From an uncultured Eubacteriales bacterium (GTDB taxonomy: Bacteria > Bacillota > Clostridia > Oscillospirales > Oscillospiraceae): DNA of 64,000 bases. Location: positions 20,271 to 84,270 of the forward strand of contig UQZR01000010.1 in the NCBI GenBank assembly GCA_900545585.1, given 5' to 3'. Each line of letters opens with the position of its first letter. Within the stretch, counting starts at the first letter, position 1. The translations under genes were made by a program, and so were the position numbers. Shown piece after piece: positions 1-9,191 of the stretch. Below the pieces are notes generated by a model that made no database searches, was not told where the DNA came from, and saw nothing but the letters and a program-made list of their open reading frames with translations.

Positions 1-3000
1 GCGAAGCCGCTCAGCCACACGGTGCTGCTGCGGACGTCCTTGGCGAACAGGGAGCCCAGCGCGTAGGAGGACTGGATGGCGCCGTTGTTGACACCGGCCA
101 GCCCGCCGGCATAGACCGAGGCGTTGTAGGCCGAGACAATGACGGAGGGGCAGTTGGCCTCGCTGGAGAAGATACCCAGCGAGCCGTTGCGGGACGAGCC
201 GCTGGCGAAGTTGCCGCCCACCAGCCCGCCGATATAGAGTGTGCTGTAATTGTAGGCTACCAGGCCGTAGTCGCGGCTGCCGGAGGAGCCCACGAAGCCG
301 TAGCCGGAGGCGGCGCAGTTGGCGATAATGCCGTAGTTCCGCCCGGCCAGCACGCCTGCATAGGTGCGGACTGTGCTGCCGTTCAGCTGACCGTACACCC
401 GCACGGCCTCGCTGCCGCTGGCCATCAGCACGGTATTGCGTACCTGGCCGCTGCGGGCTACGGTGGCGAACATACCGATGCTGCCGCGGCTGTCGGACAC
501 GAAGGACACGCCGGTGATGGTGTGGCCGTCGCCGTCGTACTGGGCCGCGAAGCCGTTGGCACTGTCGATGGGCGCCTGCTGCCGGACACTGGTGTAGGCC
601 GTGTAGCCGGACCAGTCATAGGTGGCATAGTCGATGTCCCGCTCCTGCAGATAGGTGCTGGAGCCGGTACCGGCGGCGTAGCTGGTGTAGTACAGGCTCA
701 GAGCGTAGAGATGGCGTGCGGTGCGGAGATAGATGGTATCGGGCGTACCGGTGCCGGTGGTGACGCTCTTGGCGAAGTAGGGGTTGAAATAGTAGGTGCG
801 GCTGCCCACTGTTACCTCCTGCCGGAAGGCGGCATGGGTGCCGGAGGGGGCCGTCACGGCGGCGGGGAACGTCACAGGGAACAGATAATAGGCCTCACCG
901 TTGTAGTAGGCGGTGTGCCGCGTGCTGGCGGAGGTCAGGGTGATGCTGGACGTACCGCAGGAGACGGTAAGGCTCCAGCCTGCGGCAGGCTGCTGGGACA
1001 GGGCCACGGCGTAGCCGTCGCCCACGATGGTCTTTGTCTCGGACAGGCTGTCCACATTGCCGCCGAAGAAGCCGTAGGTGCCGTCGCTGTATACCTCGTA
1101 GTACACCAGCGCGTCGGACTCAAACTGGGCCTGCCAGTCACCGTAGTGCTCCAGCGCCGTCAGCCGGGGGTAGGAGTAGGTGCTCAGGCCCTGATTCAGC
1201 AGGTTGTAGGGATGGCTGTCGCTGCCGGAGGGCGCGGTAAACACGCCGTACAGCCGGTTGATGTCGGCGCGGAATGCATCGCTGCACAGCTGGTCGTAGG
1301 TGCGGCCGTCGGTGCCCTCCAGCGCCGTGTAGTTGTCGGACAGGTCGCCCCGCAGATAGAATACGTGGTCGATGGCCGTGGCGGCGCTTCCGGCCAGCCC
1401 CACGGCGGTGGTATAGATGTCCTGTGCGTCGCCGTAGAAGGCGCAGGCGCTGTACGTGGCCTCGGCGCGGTCCAGCGTGCCGTTGACCAGACCGGCAGCG
1501 CGGGTCCCGGCAGTCTGATAGCCCACGGCGTAGCAGTTGGTCAGGGTGGTATAAGCCCCCTGAGCCGCGCCGCCCACCAATCCGCCGGTGACGGGCGCGG
1601 TGAGGTAGCAGTCGGCGTAGGAGCCGGTGACGGAGACATGAGCGCCTGCATAGCCCACCAGTCCGCCGGCATTGGCGCTGCCGCTGACGGTGGTGGCGGC
1701 GAAGCTGCCGCGGATGGTGAGCTCCTGACCGGACACACCCACCAGACCGCCTGCCTGCCCGCCGGTGATGCGGGCGGGCACACCGGCGGCGTCCTCGGCG
1801 GTCATACCGGCGAGGTCGCCCCGCCGTGCGTTGAGGTACACGGCGCAGTCGCTGATGGTGACGGCCCCGCTGGCGCGGCCAATGAGCGCGCCTGCAGCAC
1901 CGGCGGCGGCAGTGGCCTTGACGCCGGTGAGGGTCACATGGTCGATGCTTCCGGCGAAGCTGGAGAACAGTCCCACGTCCGCTGTGCTGGCAGAGGACAC
2001 GGTGAGCCCATAGATGGAGGACTGTACGGCAGTGCTGCCCTCTAACTGGGAAAGGCCGGTGTACCGGGTGAGATTCTGATTGGTGATCGGCGTGAAGGAC
2101 GGCCCGTAGCAGGAGTACCAGTCCTTCTCATCGGTGGTATCGTCCGTAAAGGAGATGTCGCTGATCTGCACGGCGGCGGTGATGGTGGATGCCGCATGGG
2201 AGGCGGCGTCCAGATTCTGCAGGTGGCGGCCGCAGGAGATGAGGGCGGTGGCGCTGTCGGTGCCATAGTCCGTGCGGTCGTCAAACAGGCCGTTGGTCAC
2301 GGCGGAGACGGACACCTGATCCACCAGCGGATCGTCGCTGCTGGCGGTGAGCGTCACGGTGATGGGTACGCCGCACAGCAGCTTGCCGCCGGTCTGGGCA
2401 TAGAACCGCGTGCTGTCGCGGGTCAGATCATCCAGCACCCAGGTATAGCGGTACAGGCGGCTGCCCTGCTGGTACAGCTGGCTCTGGGCCAGCTTTTTCG
2501 TGTAGGTGCTGATGCCGTCGGACAGCTGGATGGTCAGGGTGATAGGCTGCTCCGTGGGCCGGTTGCAGTAGAACGTGGCGGTGAGCTTCTCCGCATTCTC
2601 GATGGTCAGGGAGGGCTGGAGCGTGCCGGTCTGCTGGGCCTGGGCGATATCGCCGCCGTAGTAGCCCACCTTCGCGCCCATGCGGCGGCGGTACTGATAG
2701 CTGCGGTAGTCGTCCAGCGTATTGGGGTCCGGCAGGGGAGAGGCGCTGTAAAACACGGCGTAGACGCTGCCGCTGTCCGGTGCGTACTCGATGTACCAGC
2801 AGCCGTCCCACAGCTCCGCGTCCACGGCGGACATGGGCAGGATGGCGGCTGCCGCCGTAGTCTCCTTTTCGGCGGCGGTGTTGGCCAGCACGTAGCAGAA
2901 CGTGGTTTTCTGGGACTCCTCGTCCGCGTCGGAGGGCGGGAAGGGCATGGTCACCACACCGTCGGTGCCGGGCTGGTACCAGTCCTCCCAGCCGGCGGCA

Positions 3001-3224
3001 TGGAGCTCCGCCATCTGCTTCTGAGCAGCGGTGTACAGGAGCTCCGCTTTACTGTCCAGCTCCCGCTGGCGCAGGTCAAGGCGCAGGCGGCCAAGAGAAA
3101 AAACGGCAATAAGGCCCACAATGGCCAGAATGCCGACCACAGCCAGCAGCTCGACCATTGTGAAGCCGGCGCTTGCCGTTTTGCTCCGCATTGTTTTGTT
3201 GTGATGACAGGTAAGACGGGTCAT
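1..3224 (-). CDS. Giant type IV pilin-like protein with GLUG-type repeats (partial)
   Basis: The reading frame starts at 3224 behind AGGAG and stays open to base 1, giving at least 1,074 residues; the C-terminus lies outside the window. Residues 20-40 form a class III prepilin signal, with cleavage expected between Gly20 and Phe21 and the usual Glu at mature position 5, followed by one hydrophobic helix. The rest is extracellular in character and rich in Ser, Thr, Tyr and Gly. From about residue 470 onward, segments built on GGLVG or AGLVG cores recur (for example near 1,575, 1,660, 1,745 and 220), as in GLUG-motif adhesins. It is the last gene of the pilus operon, so it may be a tip adhesin or minor pilin. 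Typical pilins have 130-200 residues, so the size is unusual. The pilin-like N-terminus is clear; the adhesive role is inferred. Confidence 0.82.
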   Translation of the reverse strand, partial: MTRLTCHHNKTMRSKTASAGFTMVELLAVVGILAIVGLIAVFSLGRLRLDLRQRELDSKAELLYTAAQKQMAELHAAGWEDWYQPGTDGVVTMPFPPSDADEESQKTTFCYVLANTAAEKETTAAAAILPMSAVDAELWDGCWYIEYAPDSGSVYAVFYSASPLPDPNTLDDYRSYQYRRRMGAKVGYYGGDIAQAQQTGTLQPSLTIENAEKLTATFYCNRPTEQPITLTIQLSDGISTYTKKLAQSQLYQQGSRLYRYTWVLDDLTRDSTRFYAQTGGKLLCGVPITVTLTASSDDPLVDQVSVSAVTNGLFDDRTDYGTDSATALISCGRHLQNLDAASHAASTITAAVQISDISFTDDTTDEKDWYSCYGPSFTPITNQNLTRYTGLSQLEGSTAVQSSIYGLTVSSASTADVGLFSSFAGSIDHVTLTGVKATAAAGAAGALIGRASGAVTISDCAVYLNARRGDLAGMTAEDAAGVPARITGGQAGGLVGVSGQELTIRGSFAATTVSGSANAGGLVGYAGAHVSVTGSYADCYLTAPVTGGLVGGAAQGAYTTLTNCYAVGYQTAGTRAAGLVNGTLDRAEATYSACAFYGDAQDIYTTAVGLAGSAATAIDHVFYLRGDLSDNYTALEGTDGRTYDQLCSDAFRADINRLYGVFTAPSGSDSHPYNLLNQGLSTYSYPRLTALEHYGDWQAQFESDALVYYEVYSDGTYGFFGGNVDSLSETKTIVGDGYAVALSQQPAAGWSLTVSCGTSSITLTSASTRHTAYYNGEAYYLFPVTFPAAVTAPSGTHAAFRQEVTVGSRTYYFNPYFAKSVTTGTGTPDTIYLRTARHLYALSLYYTSYAAGTGSSTYLQERDIDYATYDWSGYTAYTSVRQQAPIDSANGFAAQYDGDGHTITGVSFVSDSRGSIGMFATVARSGQVRNTVLMASGSEAVRVYGQLNGSTVRTYAGVLAGRNYGIIANCAASGYGFVGSSGSRDYGLVAYNYSTLYIGGLVGGNFASGSSRNGSLGIFSSEANCPSVIVSAYNASVYAGGLAGVNNGAIQSSYALGSLFAKDVRSSTVWLSGF

Positions 3225-3291
3225 GCTCTGCTCCTGTAAAACAAGTCCTGATAAAACAAGCCGGTGAAAAGCCGCGCGGCAGCGCAGGGTG

Positions 3292-3843
3292 TCAGGATGC
3301 GCTGCCGGTGCTTTGCAGTTCGAAATAAGTGATGGTGAGGTTCACCCTGGTGCCGTGCTCGGCGTCCAGATCCAGGGTCACATCGGAGATGATGTTGACA
3401 TAATCACTGCCGTGGAGCGCATCCATCACAGTCCGTGCGGCGGTGTAGGAGCCGCAGGTGTACTCCAGCGAGATGGGACGGCAGATGATGCTGCCGCCGT
3501 CCTCCAGCAGGTAGGTGTCCCCGAAGCTCAGGGTGTAGTCCACCGTGCCGGACAGGATGGTGTTCAGCTCCACCAGCAGCCGCTCGGAGTTGTCATAATC
3601 CGGCAGCGGCTTGGCGTCGGGATCGGCCAGCAGCGTCTCCAGCTCCTGCTGCATCTGGCGCATACGGGACAACCTGGCGCTGTTGGTCAGGATGGCATCC
3701 TGCTCCGAGGCGGTCTGGGCGTTGAGGTCGGCGATGGAGTCGTTGATGGGGGTGAGGATCAGCTTCCAGTAGCCCACGGCGATGACCAGCACGGCCAAAA
3801 TCACCAGCAGGACCTTTTCGCGGGTGGTAAAAACATGTCTCAT
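3292..3843 (-). CDS. pilO: PilO-like pilus alignment protein
   Basis: This 183-residue protein has a short cytoplasmic N-terminus, one membrane helix at about residues 12-30, a predicted coiled coil at about 35-75 and a C-terminal alpha/beta domain, which is the PilO/GspM architecture. Such proteins pair with PilN in the inner-membrane alignment complex of type IV pili. The start overlaps the end of the pilN-like gene by 4 bases, indicating translational coupling. Sequence conservation in this family is weak, so the call rests on topology plus its position directly after pilM and pilN. The giant pilin-like gene precedes nothing else on this strand and lies just downstream. Confidence 0.7.
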   Translation of the reverse strand: MRHVFTTREKVLLVILAVLVIAVGYWKLILTPINDSIADLNAQTASEQDAILTNSARLSRMRQMQQELETLLADPDAKPLPDYDNSERLLVELNTILSGTVDYTLSFGDTYLLEDGGSIICRPISLEYTCGSYTAARTVMDALHGSDYVNIISDVTLDLDAEHGTRVNLTITYFELQSTGSAS

Positions 3844-4451
3844 GCGGCAGCCTCCTTATCCGCGGGCTGGAGCGTGATGGTCACGGAGAAATCCAGCAGA
3901 TCGGTACGGGACAGCCGGGGCGTAGCGGCGATGGTCAGCGATGCGCTCTTGACGATGGACTGCTGCTGCACCCGCTGGAACATGGCGGAGATCTGCTCCA
4001 GATCCATGCCGGACATGGTGATGATGGCCACATCGTCCTCCACCAGCACGGTTTTCACCGTGCCGTAGGGCATCAGATACCCCTCCAGCAGGTCCAGCAC
4101 CTCCAGCCGGTCCACGGGGATGTAGAACGGGGAGTCCTCCTGCATCCACGTGCGGGAGTAGGTGCGGTACTGCAGCTCCACGTTGTCGTAGTCCGCCAGC
4201 GCCTGCTGCATCTGGATGTACTGGGAATGCACGGTGTTGTAGGCATTCTCTGCCGCCCGCTGGCGGTCCAGCTGGCGCAGTACGCCGAAATTGGCCACGC
4301 AGAAGCTCAGCACCACGATGAGTACCAGCCCCAGCGTCAGCGTCAGGGTGCTGCGGGAGTGGGATTCCCGCTGGGCCAGATTCACGGTGCGCTTGGTGGG
4401 ATATTTGGACGCCTTGACGGGGAGGCTCTTTGCGCTGTTGTCTTTTTTCAT
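3840..4451 (-). CDS. pilN: PilN-like pilus assembly protein
   Basis: This 203-residue protein has a basic cytoplasmic leader of about 35 residues, one hydrophobic helix at about 36-57, a helical stretch and a C-terminal domain. This is the single-pass layout of PilN, whose cytoplasmic tail binds PilM and whose periplasm-facing part pairs with PilO. It lies between pilM (15 bases upstream) and pilO (4-base overlap). The order M-N-O is the standard one, and that is the main support because PilN sequences diverge strongly. Confidence 0.7.
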   Translation of the reverse strand: MKKDNSAKSLPVKASKYPTKRTVNLAQRESHSRSTLTLTLGLVLIVVLSFCVANFGVLRQLDRQRAAENAYNTVHSQYIQMQQALADYDNVELQYRTYSRTWMQEDSPFYIPVDRLEVLDLLEGYLMPYGTVKTVLVEDDVAIITMSGMDLEQISAMFQRVQQQSIVKSASLTIAATPRLSRTDLLDFSVTITLQPADKEAAA

Positions 4452-4466
4452 AGCAGTGCGGCCTCC

Positions 4467-5471
4467 TTACGCTTGCAGGGCGCAGCCCAGAGCTCTGGTG
4501 TAGAGCCACGGGGCGTCCGAGCCGGTGTCCGGCATCAGGTCCGCTGCGGGCAGTACCTCCAGATCCGCCACCTCGCGGATGGCGTCGCCGATGTGGCCCA
4601 CCGCCGCGCCGCCGCCGCACAGGTACACGCGGCGCAGCGCCTGCTGCCGGTTGTTGTAGTTATAGAAGTTGACGGCCTTGGTGATCTCCGCCGCCATCCG
4701 GTGGTACAGATCCATGCTGGCAGGGTCCGTCATGGCGCCCTCGTAATTGGACAGCATGTGGGTCAGGGCGATGTGTTCATCCACGCCCTGCCGCTCGGAG
4801 ATGGAGCGGATGAGGTCCAGCATGCCCAGGTCGATGGTGCGGCGGGTGATGAACCGGTCATCCCGCAGGATGAACATACGGATACCGGCGTGGCCCACGT
4901 CCACCAGACAGTAGTCCCGGCTCTCCGGCTGGGTGCGGCGGATGTAGTCGGTGAGCAGCGCGGCGTAGGCCGCCTCCTCCGGCAGGGCCAGCTTCAGCTT
5001 GAAGCCCGCGCGGTTCATCATGCTGCGGTAGTCCTCGATGGTGGTTTTCAGGGTGGCGCAGGCGAACAGCTTCATTCGGGTGACGCTGTCGTCCTCGCCG
5101 CGGACCAGCTCCTGCACGGCGTAGTCGAAGTAGTAGCGGCTCTTCTCCTGGGTCAGGTAGTCCTTGAACTCGAAGGGCAGGTTATACGTCAGCTGGCCTT
5201 CGGTCATGGGGGGCAGCTCGGTGATGCGGGTGAATACCAGCGGGGCCGGCAGGATCACTGCGGCCTGCGCGCTGCGTGGCAGGTTATTTTCTTTGGCCAG
5301 CTGGCGCAGGAGATCGGCCATGGCGTCCATGGACACGATGGTGCCGCTCCGCACCAGCCCATCGGGCACCGGCGCGGAGACGGCGGCCTTACAGACGCCT
5401 CCGGCGCACCAGACCAGCTTAATCTGGGCGGAACCGATATCAAAAGAGACGATATTTCCGGTCATAGGCAA
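4467..5471 (-). CDS. pilM: Type IV pilus assembly protein PilM
   Basis: This 334-residue cytoplasmic protein has the FtsA/actin fold. Its N-terminus carries the phosphate-1 loop (VSFDIGSAQIKL, residues 8-19), and Gly-rich nucleotide-binding loops follow near 213-217 and in the second half. PilM binds the PilN tail and links the assembly ATPases to the membrane platform. The length is close to the usual ~350 residues. The start lies 10 bases after the pilD stop, and the gene heads the M-N-O block of the operon. Confidence 0.88.
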   Translation of the reverse strand: MPMTGNIVSFDIGSAQIKLVWCAGGVCKAAVSAPVPDGLVRSGTIVSMDAMADLLRQLAKENNLPRSAQAAVILPAPLVFTRITELPPMTEGQLTYNLPFEFKDYLTQEKSRYYFDYAVQELVRGEDDSVTRMKLFACATLKTTIEDYRSMMNRAGFKLKLALPEEAAYAALLTDYIRRTQPESRDYCLVDVGHAGIRMFILRDDRFITRRTIDLGMLDLIRSISERQGVDEHIALTHMLSNYEGAMTDPASMDLYHRMAAEITKAVNFYNYNNRQQALRRVYLCGGGAAVGHIGDAIREVADLEVLPAADLMPDTGSDAPWLYTRALGCALQA

Positions 5472-5481
5472 TACCTCACTT

Positions 5482-6279
5482 TCAGAACAGACTCAGATAG
5501 GCGGCGGTGATGGCGTCGCCCCACAGAAGCGTCAGAATGGCGGCGGCCGAGATGGAGGGCCCCCAGGGGATGAGCCGTGCGTCCCCCTCCGTGCCGCGGC
5601 GCTTCAGGGTGACCAGGGCAAATACAATGCCCAGCACACAGGCCAGCAGCAGACACAGCAGGTTCTTCATCCAGCCCAGATACAGACCGGTGAGGCACAA
5701 CAGCTTGATGTCGCCGCCGCCCATGGCATCGGTTTTGCGCAGTTTTTCGTACAGCAGCACCACGATCAGCAGCCCGCCGCCCACGGCGAGACTCCCCAGC
5801 AGGGCGTCCAGCGCCTGCCCCTTCGGGTCAGGCAGCAGGAAGAAAAACGGGATGCGCAGGATGGCCCCCGCCGCCACAAAGCGGTCGGGGATGATATACC
5901 CCTCCAGATCCGCGAACGCGCAGGCCAGCAGCACGCAGGCCAGCAGCAGCGCTTCAAGCATCTGGAGCGAAATATCATAGCGCAGGAGCAGGGCCGTGAA
6001 CGTCACCGCCGCGGCAGCCTCGCCCCACACATGGCGGGCCGACAGCTTCGCGCCGCACCAGCGGCAGCGGCCCCTGTGAACAAGATAGCTGACCACAGGG
6101 ATGAGATCCCCCGCCGTCAGCACATGCCCGCACACATCGCAGTGGGAGCGGCCGCGGAGCACGGACTCCCCGTGTACCACGCGCCATGCCATGCAGTTGA
6201 GGAAGCTGCCCATGCACGCGCCCAGCAGCGCCGCTACAAAGCAGCAGTAGACGGTGAAGGCAGGGGTCAGATACAGCAT
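5482..6279 (-). CDS. pilD: Prepilin peptidase / N-methyltransferase PilD
   Basis: This is a polytopic membrane aspartyl protease of 265 residues that cleaves the prepilin leader and N-methylates the new N-terminus. An N-terminal cytoplasmic domain carries two CxxC zinc pairs (Cys47/Cys50 and Cys72/Cys75). The catalytic aspartates are Asp124 in the ADLEGYIIPD loop and Asp190 in the GGGDIK motif. The start at 6279 was chosen because AGGAG lies just upstream and the hydrophobic first helix begins there; a longer open frame to 6600 has no family similarity. Its substrates, the small pilin and the giant pilin-like protein, are in the same operon. Confidence 0.93.
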   Translation of the reverse strand: MLYLTPAFTVYCCFVAALLGACMGSFLNCMAWRVVHGESVLRGRSHCDVCGHVLTAGDLIPVVSYLVHRGRCRWCGAKLSARHVWGEAAAAVTFTALLLRYDISLQMLEALLLACVLLACAFADLEGYIIPDRFVAAGAILRIPFFFLLPDPKGQALDALLGSLAVGGGLLIVVLLYEKLRKTDAMGGGDIKLLCLTGLYLGWMKNLLCLLLACVLGIVFALVTLKRRGTEGDARLIPWGPSISAAAILTLLWGDAITAAYLSLF

Positions 6280-6385
6280 GGCAGTCTCCTTCTGGATACC
6301 CGTACCACAGGAGCCGCAACCCTCCGGCTCCTGTGGTGCAGAGTAATGTATGTGTGCATGGGTTGTAAGTACTTCGGCCCGAAAA

Positions 6386-6796
6386 TTACTCCGCAGCAGT
6401 GGAGATGGCAAAGTGGTTGGCAGCGGCGTCGAAGGTGTAGACGACCTTGTGGCCCTTATCCCAAGCGGCGACGGACTGACCGGCGATCTCAACAGCGGCG
6501 CCGGGCTTGCCCTGGCAGGTGTAGTTGTTGGTGCCGGTGGCGGCCACGGAGCCGTCCTTCTGCAGGTACAGGGTGGCGCTGTCAGCAACGTCGGTTTCAC
6601 CGGCGATCAGCTCGGCCATGGCGGAGGCGTAACCGGCGCGGATATTGGCCTCATCGGTGGCGACCTTGGCCTTGTTCAGGGAAGCGGTGAAGGTGGGGAT
6701 GGCGATGGCGATCAGCACGGCGATGATGGCCACGACGATCAGCATCTCCATCAGGGTAAAGCCCTTTTCATTCTTCTTAAGCAGCTTGGAAATCAT
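6386..6796 (-). CDS. pilA: Major type IV pilin
   Basis: This 136-residue prepilin has a short Lys-rich leader, a cleavage site after Gly12, Phe at mature position 1, Glu at mature position 5 and a long hydrophobic helix (about residues 13-33). The globular part is small, at about 100 residues. Size and operon position between pilC and pilD suggest it is the main fibre subunit. It is preceded by a purine-rich ribosome site, and the 80-base spacer upstream could hold a separate promoter or a processing site, which would fit the high expression usual for the major pilin; no clear promoter was seen. Confidence 0.92.
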   Translation of the reverse strand: MISKLLKKNEKGFTLMEMLIVVAIIAVLIAIAIPTFTASLNKAKVATDEANIRAGYASAMAELIAGETDVADSATLYLQKDGSVAATGTNNYTCQGKPGAAVEIAGQSVAAWDKGHKVVYTFDAAANHFAISTAAE

Positions 6797-6876
6797 GTCT
6801 TTTTTCCTCTTTCTATATAATAATTTATTTATGTAGCCGCCTGTTTAGGGTTGAGGGAAGGCGGGATACAACGAAC

Positions 6877-8085
6877 TTAGGCGATGCTGCCGTACATGGT
6901 GAACATAGGCAGGTAGACGGCCAGCAGCAGAATGACGGTGATGACCGCCAGCGCGATGGTGATGACCGGCTCCATCAACGACAGCAGCCGCTGGGTGGTG
7001 ACGCTGACCTCGTTGTCGAAGTAGTCGCCGATGACGGTGAGGGTCTGCTCCATGTTGCCGGAGCGTTCGCCCACGCCGGTCATTTCCGTCAGCAGACGGG
7101 GAAACGTGGGATCGGCGGCCATGCAGCCCGCCAGATCGCGGCCCTGCTCCACGCCCTGCCGCACACGGCGGACGGAGTCGGAAAACAGGAAGTTGTTGAT
7201 GACGCCCGCCGTCACCTCCAGACTGCGGGTGACGGGCAGACCGGCGGCCAGCATGGTGGCCATGGTGGAGGCGAACTGGGCGGAGGCGTTTATCTGGTGC
7301 AGCCGCTTCAGCGGGGAGCGCTTCAGCTTGCCTGCCGCCAGGAACATTCGCCCTTGGTCGCTGCGGCGCAGCAGCAGCCTCACGATGCAGAACGCCAGAA
7401 TCATGAGCACAAACACCCACCAGTAGTGCAGGAAGAAGTCGGAAACGGCGATAAGCCCCTTGGTGATGGGCGGCAGGTCGCTGCCCAGCTCGGCAAAGGC
7501 GGAGGTGAACATGGGCACCGCGAACAGCATGATGACCATGAACACAATGGCCGCCACGATCAGCACCAGCACGGGGTACGTCAGGGTGCTGACCAGCTTG
7601 GCGTGGGTCTTGGCGGATTTGTCATAGTATTTGTGGAGCCGGTCGAAGCACAGCTCCAGCGTGCCGGACTGCTCACCGGCCCGAATGGTCTCGATAAACG
7701 TGACGGGGAAAGCGGTGCCGGCGTTGGTAAAGCTCTGGGCCAGACTGTATCCGCCGCTGACATCCTCGGCCACATGCTCCAGCACCCGCTGGATCTCGCG
7801 GCTGCGGGCCTGGGCCGCCACCATCTCCACGCACCGGTCGATGGGCAGTCCGGAGGTCAGGATGATGGCGAACTGGGAGCAGAGGATGGCCAGCTCCTTG
7901 GCCTTGATGCGGCGGGAGCCGAAGCTGACACCGCCCTCCTTCTGCTCCGGCACGGCCTCGATCTTCGTGACCACAGAGCACGTCTCCCGCAGCTGGGACA
8001 CGGCCTCAAACTCATCGTAGGCCTTGATGACGCCGGATACCCTGGCGCCGTCGGGGGACACGCCTTTGTACTTATAGGTGGTCAA
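6877..8085 (-). CDS. pilC: Type IV pilus inner-membrane platform protein PilC
   Basis: This 402-residue protein contains the two repeated T2SF domains of the GspF/PilC family (about residues 65-190 and 270-395), each ending in hydrophobic helices. PilC is the membrane platform turned by the PilB and PilT motors. Its length matches the family. It sits 40 bases downstream of pilT and upstream of the major pilin gene. Confidence 0.93.
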   Translation of the reverse strand: MTTYKYKGVSPDGARVSGVIKAYDEFEAVSQLRETCSVVTKIEAVPEQKEGGVSFGSRRIKAKELAILCSQFAIILTSGLPIDRCVEMVAAQARSREIQRVLEHVAEDVSGGYSLAQSFTNAGTAFPVTFIETIRAGEQSGTLELCFDRLHKYYDKSAKTHAKLVSTLTYPVLVLIVAAIVFMVIMLFAVPMFTSAFAELGSDLPPITKGLIAVSDFFLHYWWVFVLMILAFCIVRLLLRRSDQGRMFLAAGKLKRSPLKRLHQINASAQFASTMATMLAAGLPVTRSLEVTAGVINNFLFSDSVRRVRQGVEQGRDLAGCMAADPTFPRLLTEMTGVGERSGNMEQTLTVIGDYFDNEVSVTTQRLLSLMEPVITIALAVITVILLLAVYLPMFTMYGSIA

Positions 8086-8125
8086 GGAAGTTCACCTCGC
8101 TTTGTGTGTCGGAAGGGGGGTAGGG

Positions 8126-9181
8126 TCAGAAGCTGCGGGCGCTCTGGAACGCCTCACGGTCCCGGGCGTAGGCCACGGCGGTGTCGAAGGCCACGGTGCC
8201 CTGCTGTACCAGCTGGCGCAGGGCCTGGTCCATAGTGATGCTGCCGTTTCGCCCGCTCAGGGTGATGAAGCTCTCGATCTGGGGGGTCTTTCCCTCACGG
8301 ATGAGGTTGCGGATGGCGTCCGTCACGACCATGATCTCGCAGGCGGCGACGCGCCCGCTGCTGGCCCGCCGGGGCAGCAGCTGCTGGGACAGAACGGCCC
8401 GCAGGGTAGTGGACAGCTGAAGACGTATCTGCTGCTGCTGGGCGGCGGGGAACACATTGACCATGCGGTCCACCGCGTCGGCAGCGGAGTTGGTGTGCAG
8501 GGTGGCGAACACCAGATGGCCTGTTTCCGCGGCGGTCAGCGCCGTCTCGATGGTGTTCAGGTCCCGCATCTCGCCGATGAGGATAACATCGGGGTCCTCG
8601 CGGAGGATGGCCCGCAGGCCATCGGCATAGGAGCGGGTGTCCGCGCCGATCTCCCGCTGGTTCACGATGCAGCGATCCGGCACGTAGACGTACTCGATGG
8701 GGTCCTCCAGCGTGATGATGTGGGCGTTTCTGGTGTGGTTGATGCGGTCCAGCAGGGCCGCCAGCGTGGTGGACTTGCCGGAGCCCGTCTCGCCCGTGAC
8801 CAGCACGATGCCGCTGCGGTAGGAGGCGAAATCCGCCACCACAGGCGGCAGGGACAGCTCGTCCAGCGAGGGGATATGGTCGGCCAGCAGACGGATGGCG
8901 GCGGAGACGCTGCCCTGCTGGCGGAACAGATTGACGCGGGTGCGTCCCCCGTCGGGGAACGAGCGGGCCATGTCCAGCTCGCCGATGTCCGCCATGGTCT
9001 CGTATTCCGCACCGGCCAGCTCACGGGCCAGCATCTCGCAGTCGGCGGCGGTGAGCACCTCGCCGGTGAGGTCGGTAACGTTTCCGTCTACACGGCATTT
9101 CGCCGGAAGGCCGCAGACGATATGAACGTCGGAGGCCCGCATGGCGCGCGCCTTCTCAATGAGCTGATCCAGTGAAAGCAT
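8126..9181 (-). CDS. pilT: Twitching motility retraction ATPase PilT
   Basis: This 351-residue hexameric ATPase has Walker A at residues 130-137 (GETGSGKS), an Asp-box and Walker B (about 196-207, DPDVILIGEMRD), a His-box (GHLVFATLHT, about 221-230) and the PilT-specific AIRNLIRE motif near residue 290. These distinguish it from the extension ATPase. It powers pilus retraction, so twitching motility is predicted. The start lies 10 bases downstream of the pilB stop. Confidence 0.94.
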   Translation of the reverse strand: MLSLDQLIEKARAMRASDVHIVCGLPAKCRVDGNVTDLTGEVLTAADCEMLARELAGAEYETMADIGELDMARSFPDGGRTRVNLFRQQGSVSAAIRLLADHIPSLDELSLPPVVADFASYRSGIVLVTGETGSGKSTTLAALLDRINHTRNAHIITLEDPIEYVYVPDRCIVNQREIGADTRSYADGLRAILREDPDVILIGEMRDLNTIETALTAAETGHLVFATLHTNSAADAVDRMVNVFPAAQQQQIRLQLSTTLRAVLSQQLLPRRASSGRVAACEIMVVTDAIRNLIREGKTPQIESFITLSGRNGSITMDQALRQLVQQGTVAFDTAVAYARDREAFQSARSF

Positions 9182-9191
9182 AGGCTCCTCT

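Noticed and set aside
522..2045. Long plus-strand open frame of 507 codons
   Set aside because: It is antisense to the repeat-rich pilin-like gene; GC-rich sequence keeps the frame open and the product is a Gly/Val/Ala-rich shadow without family features.
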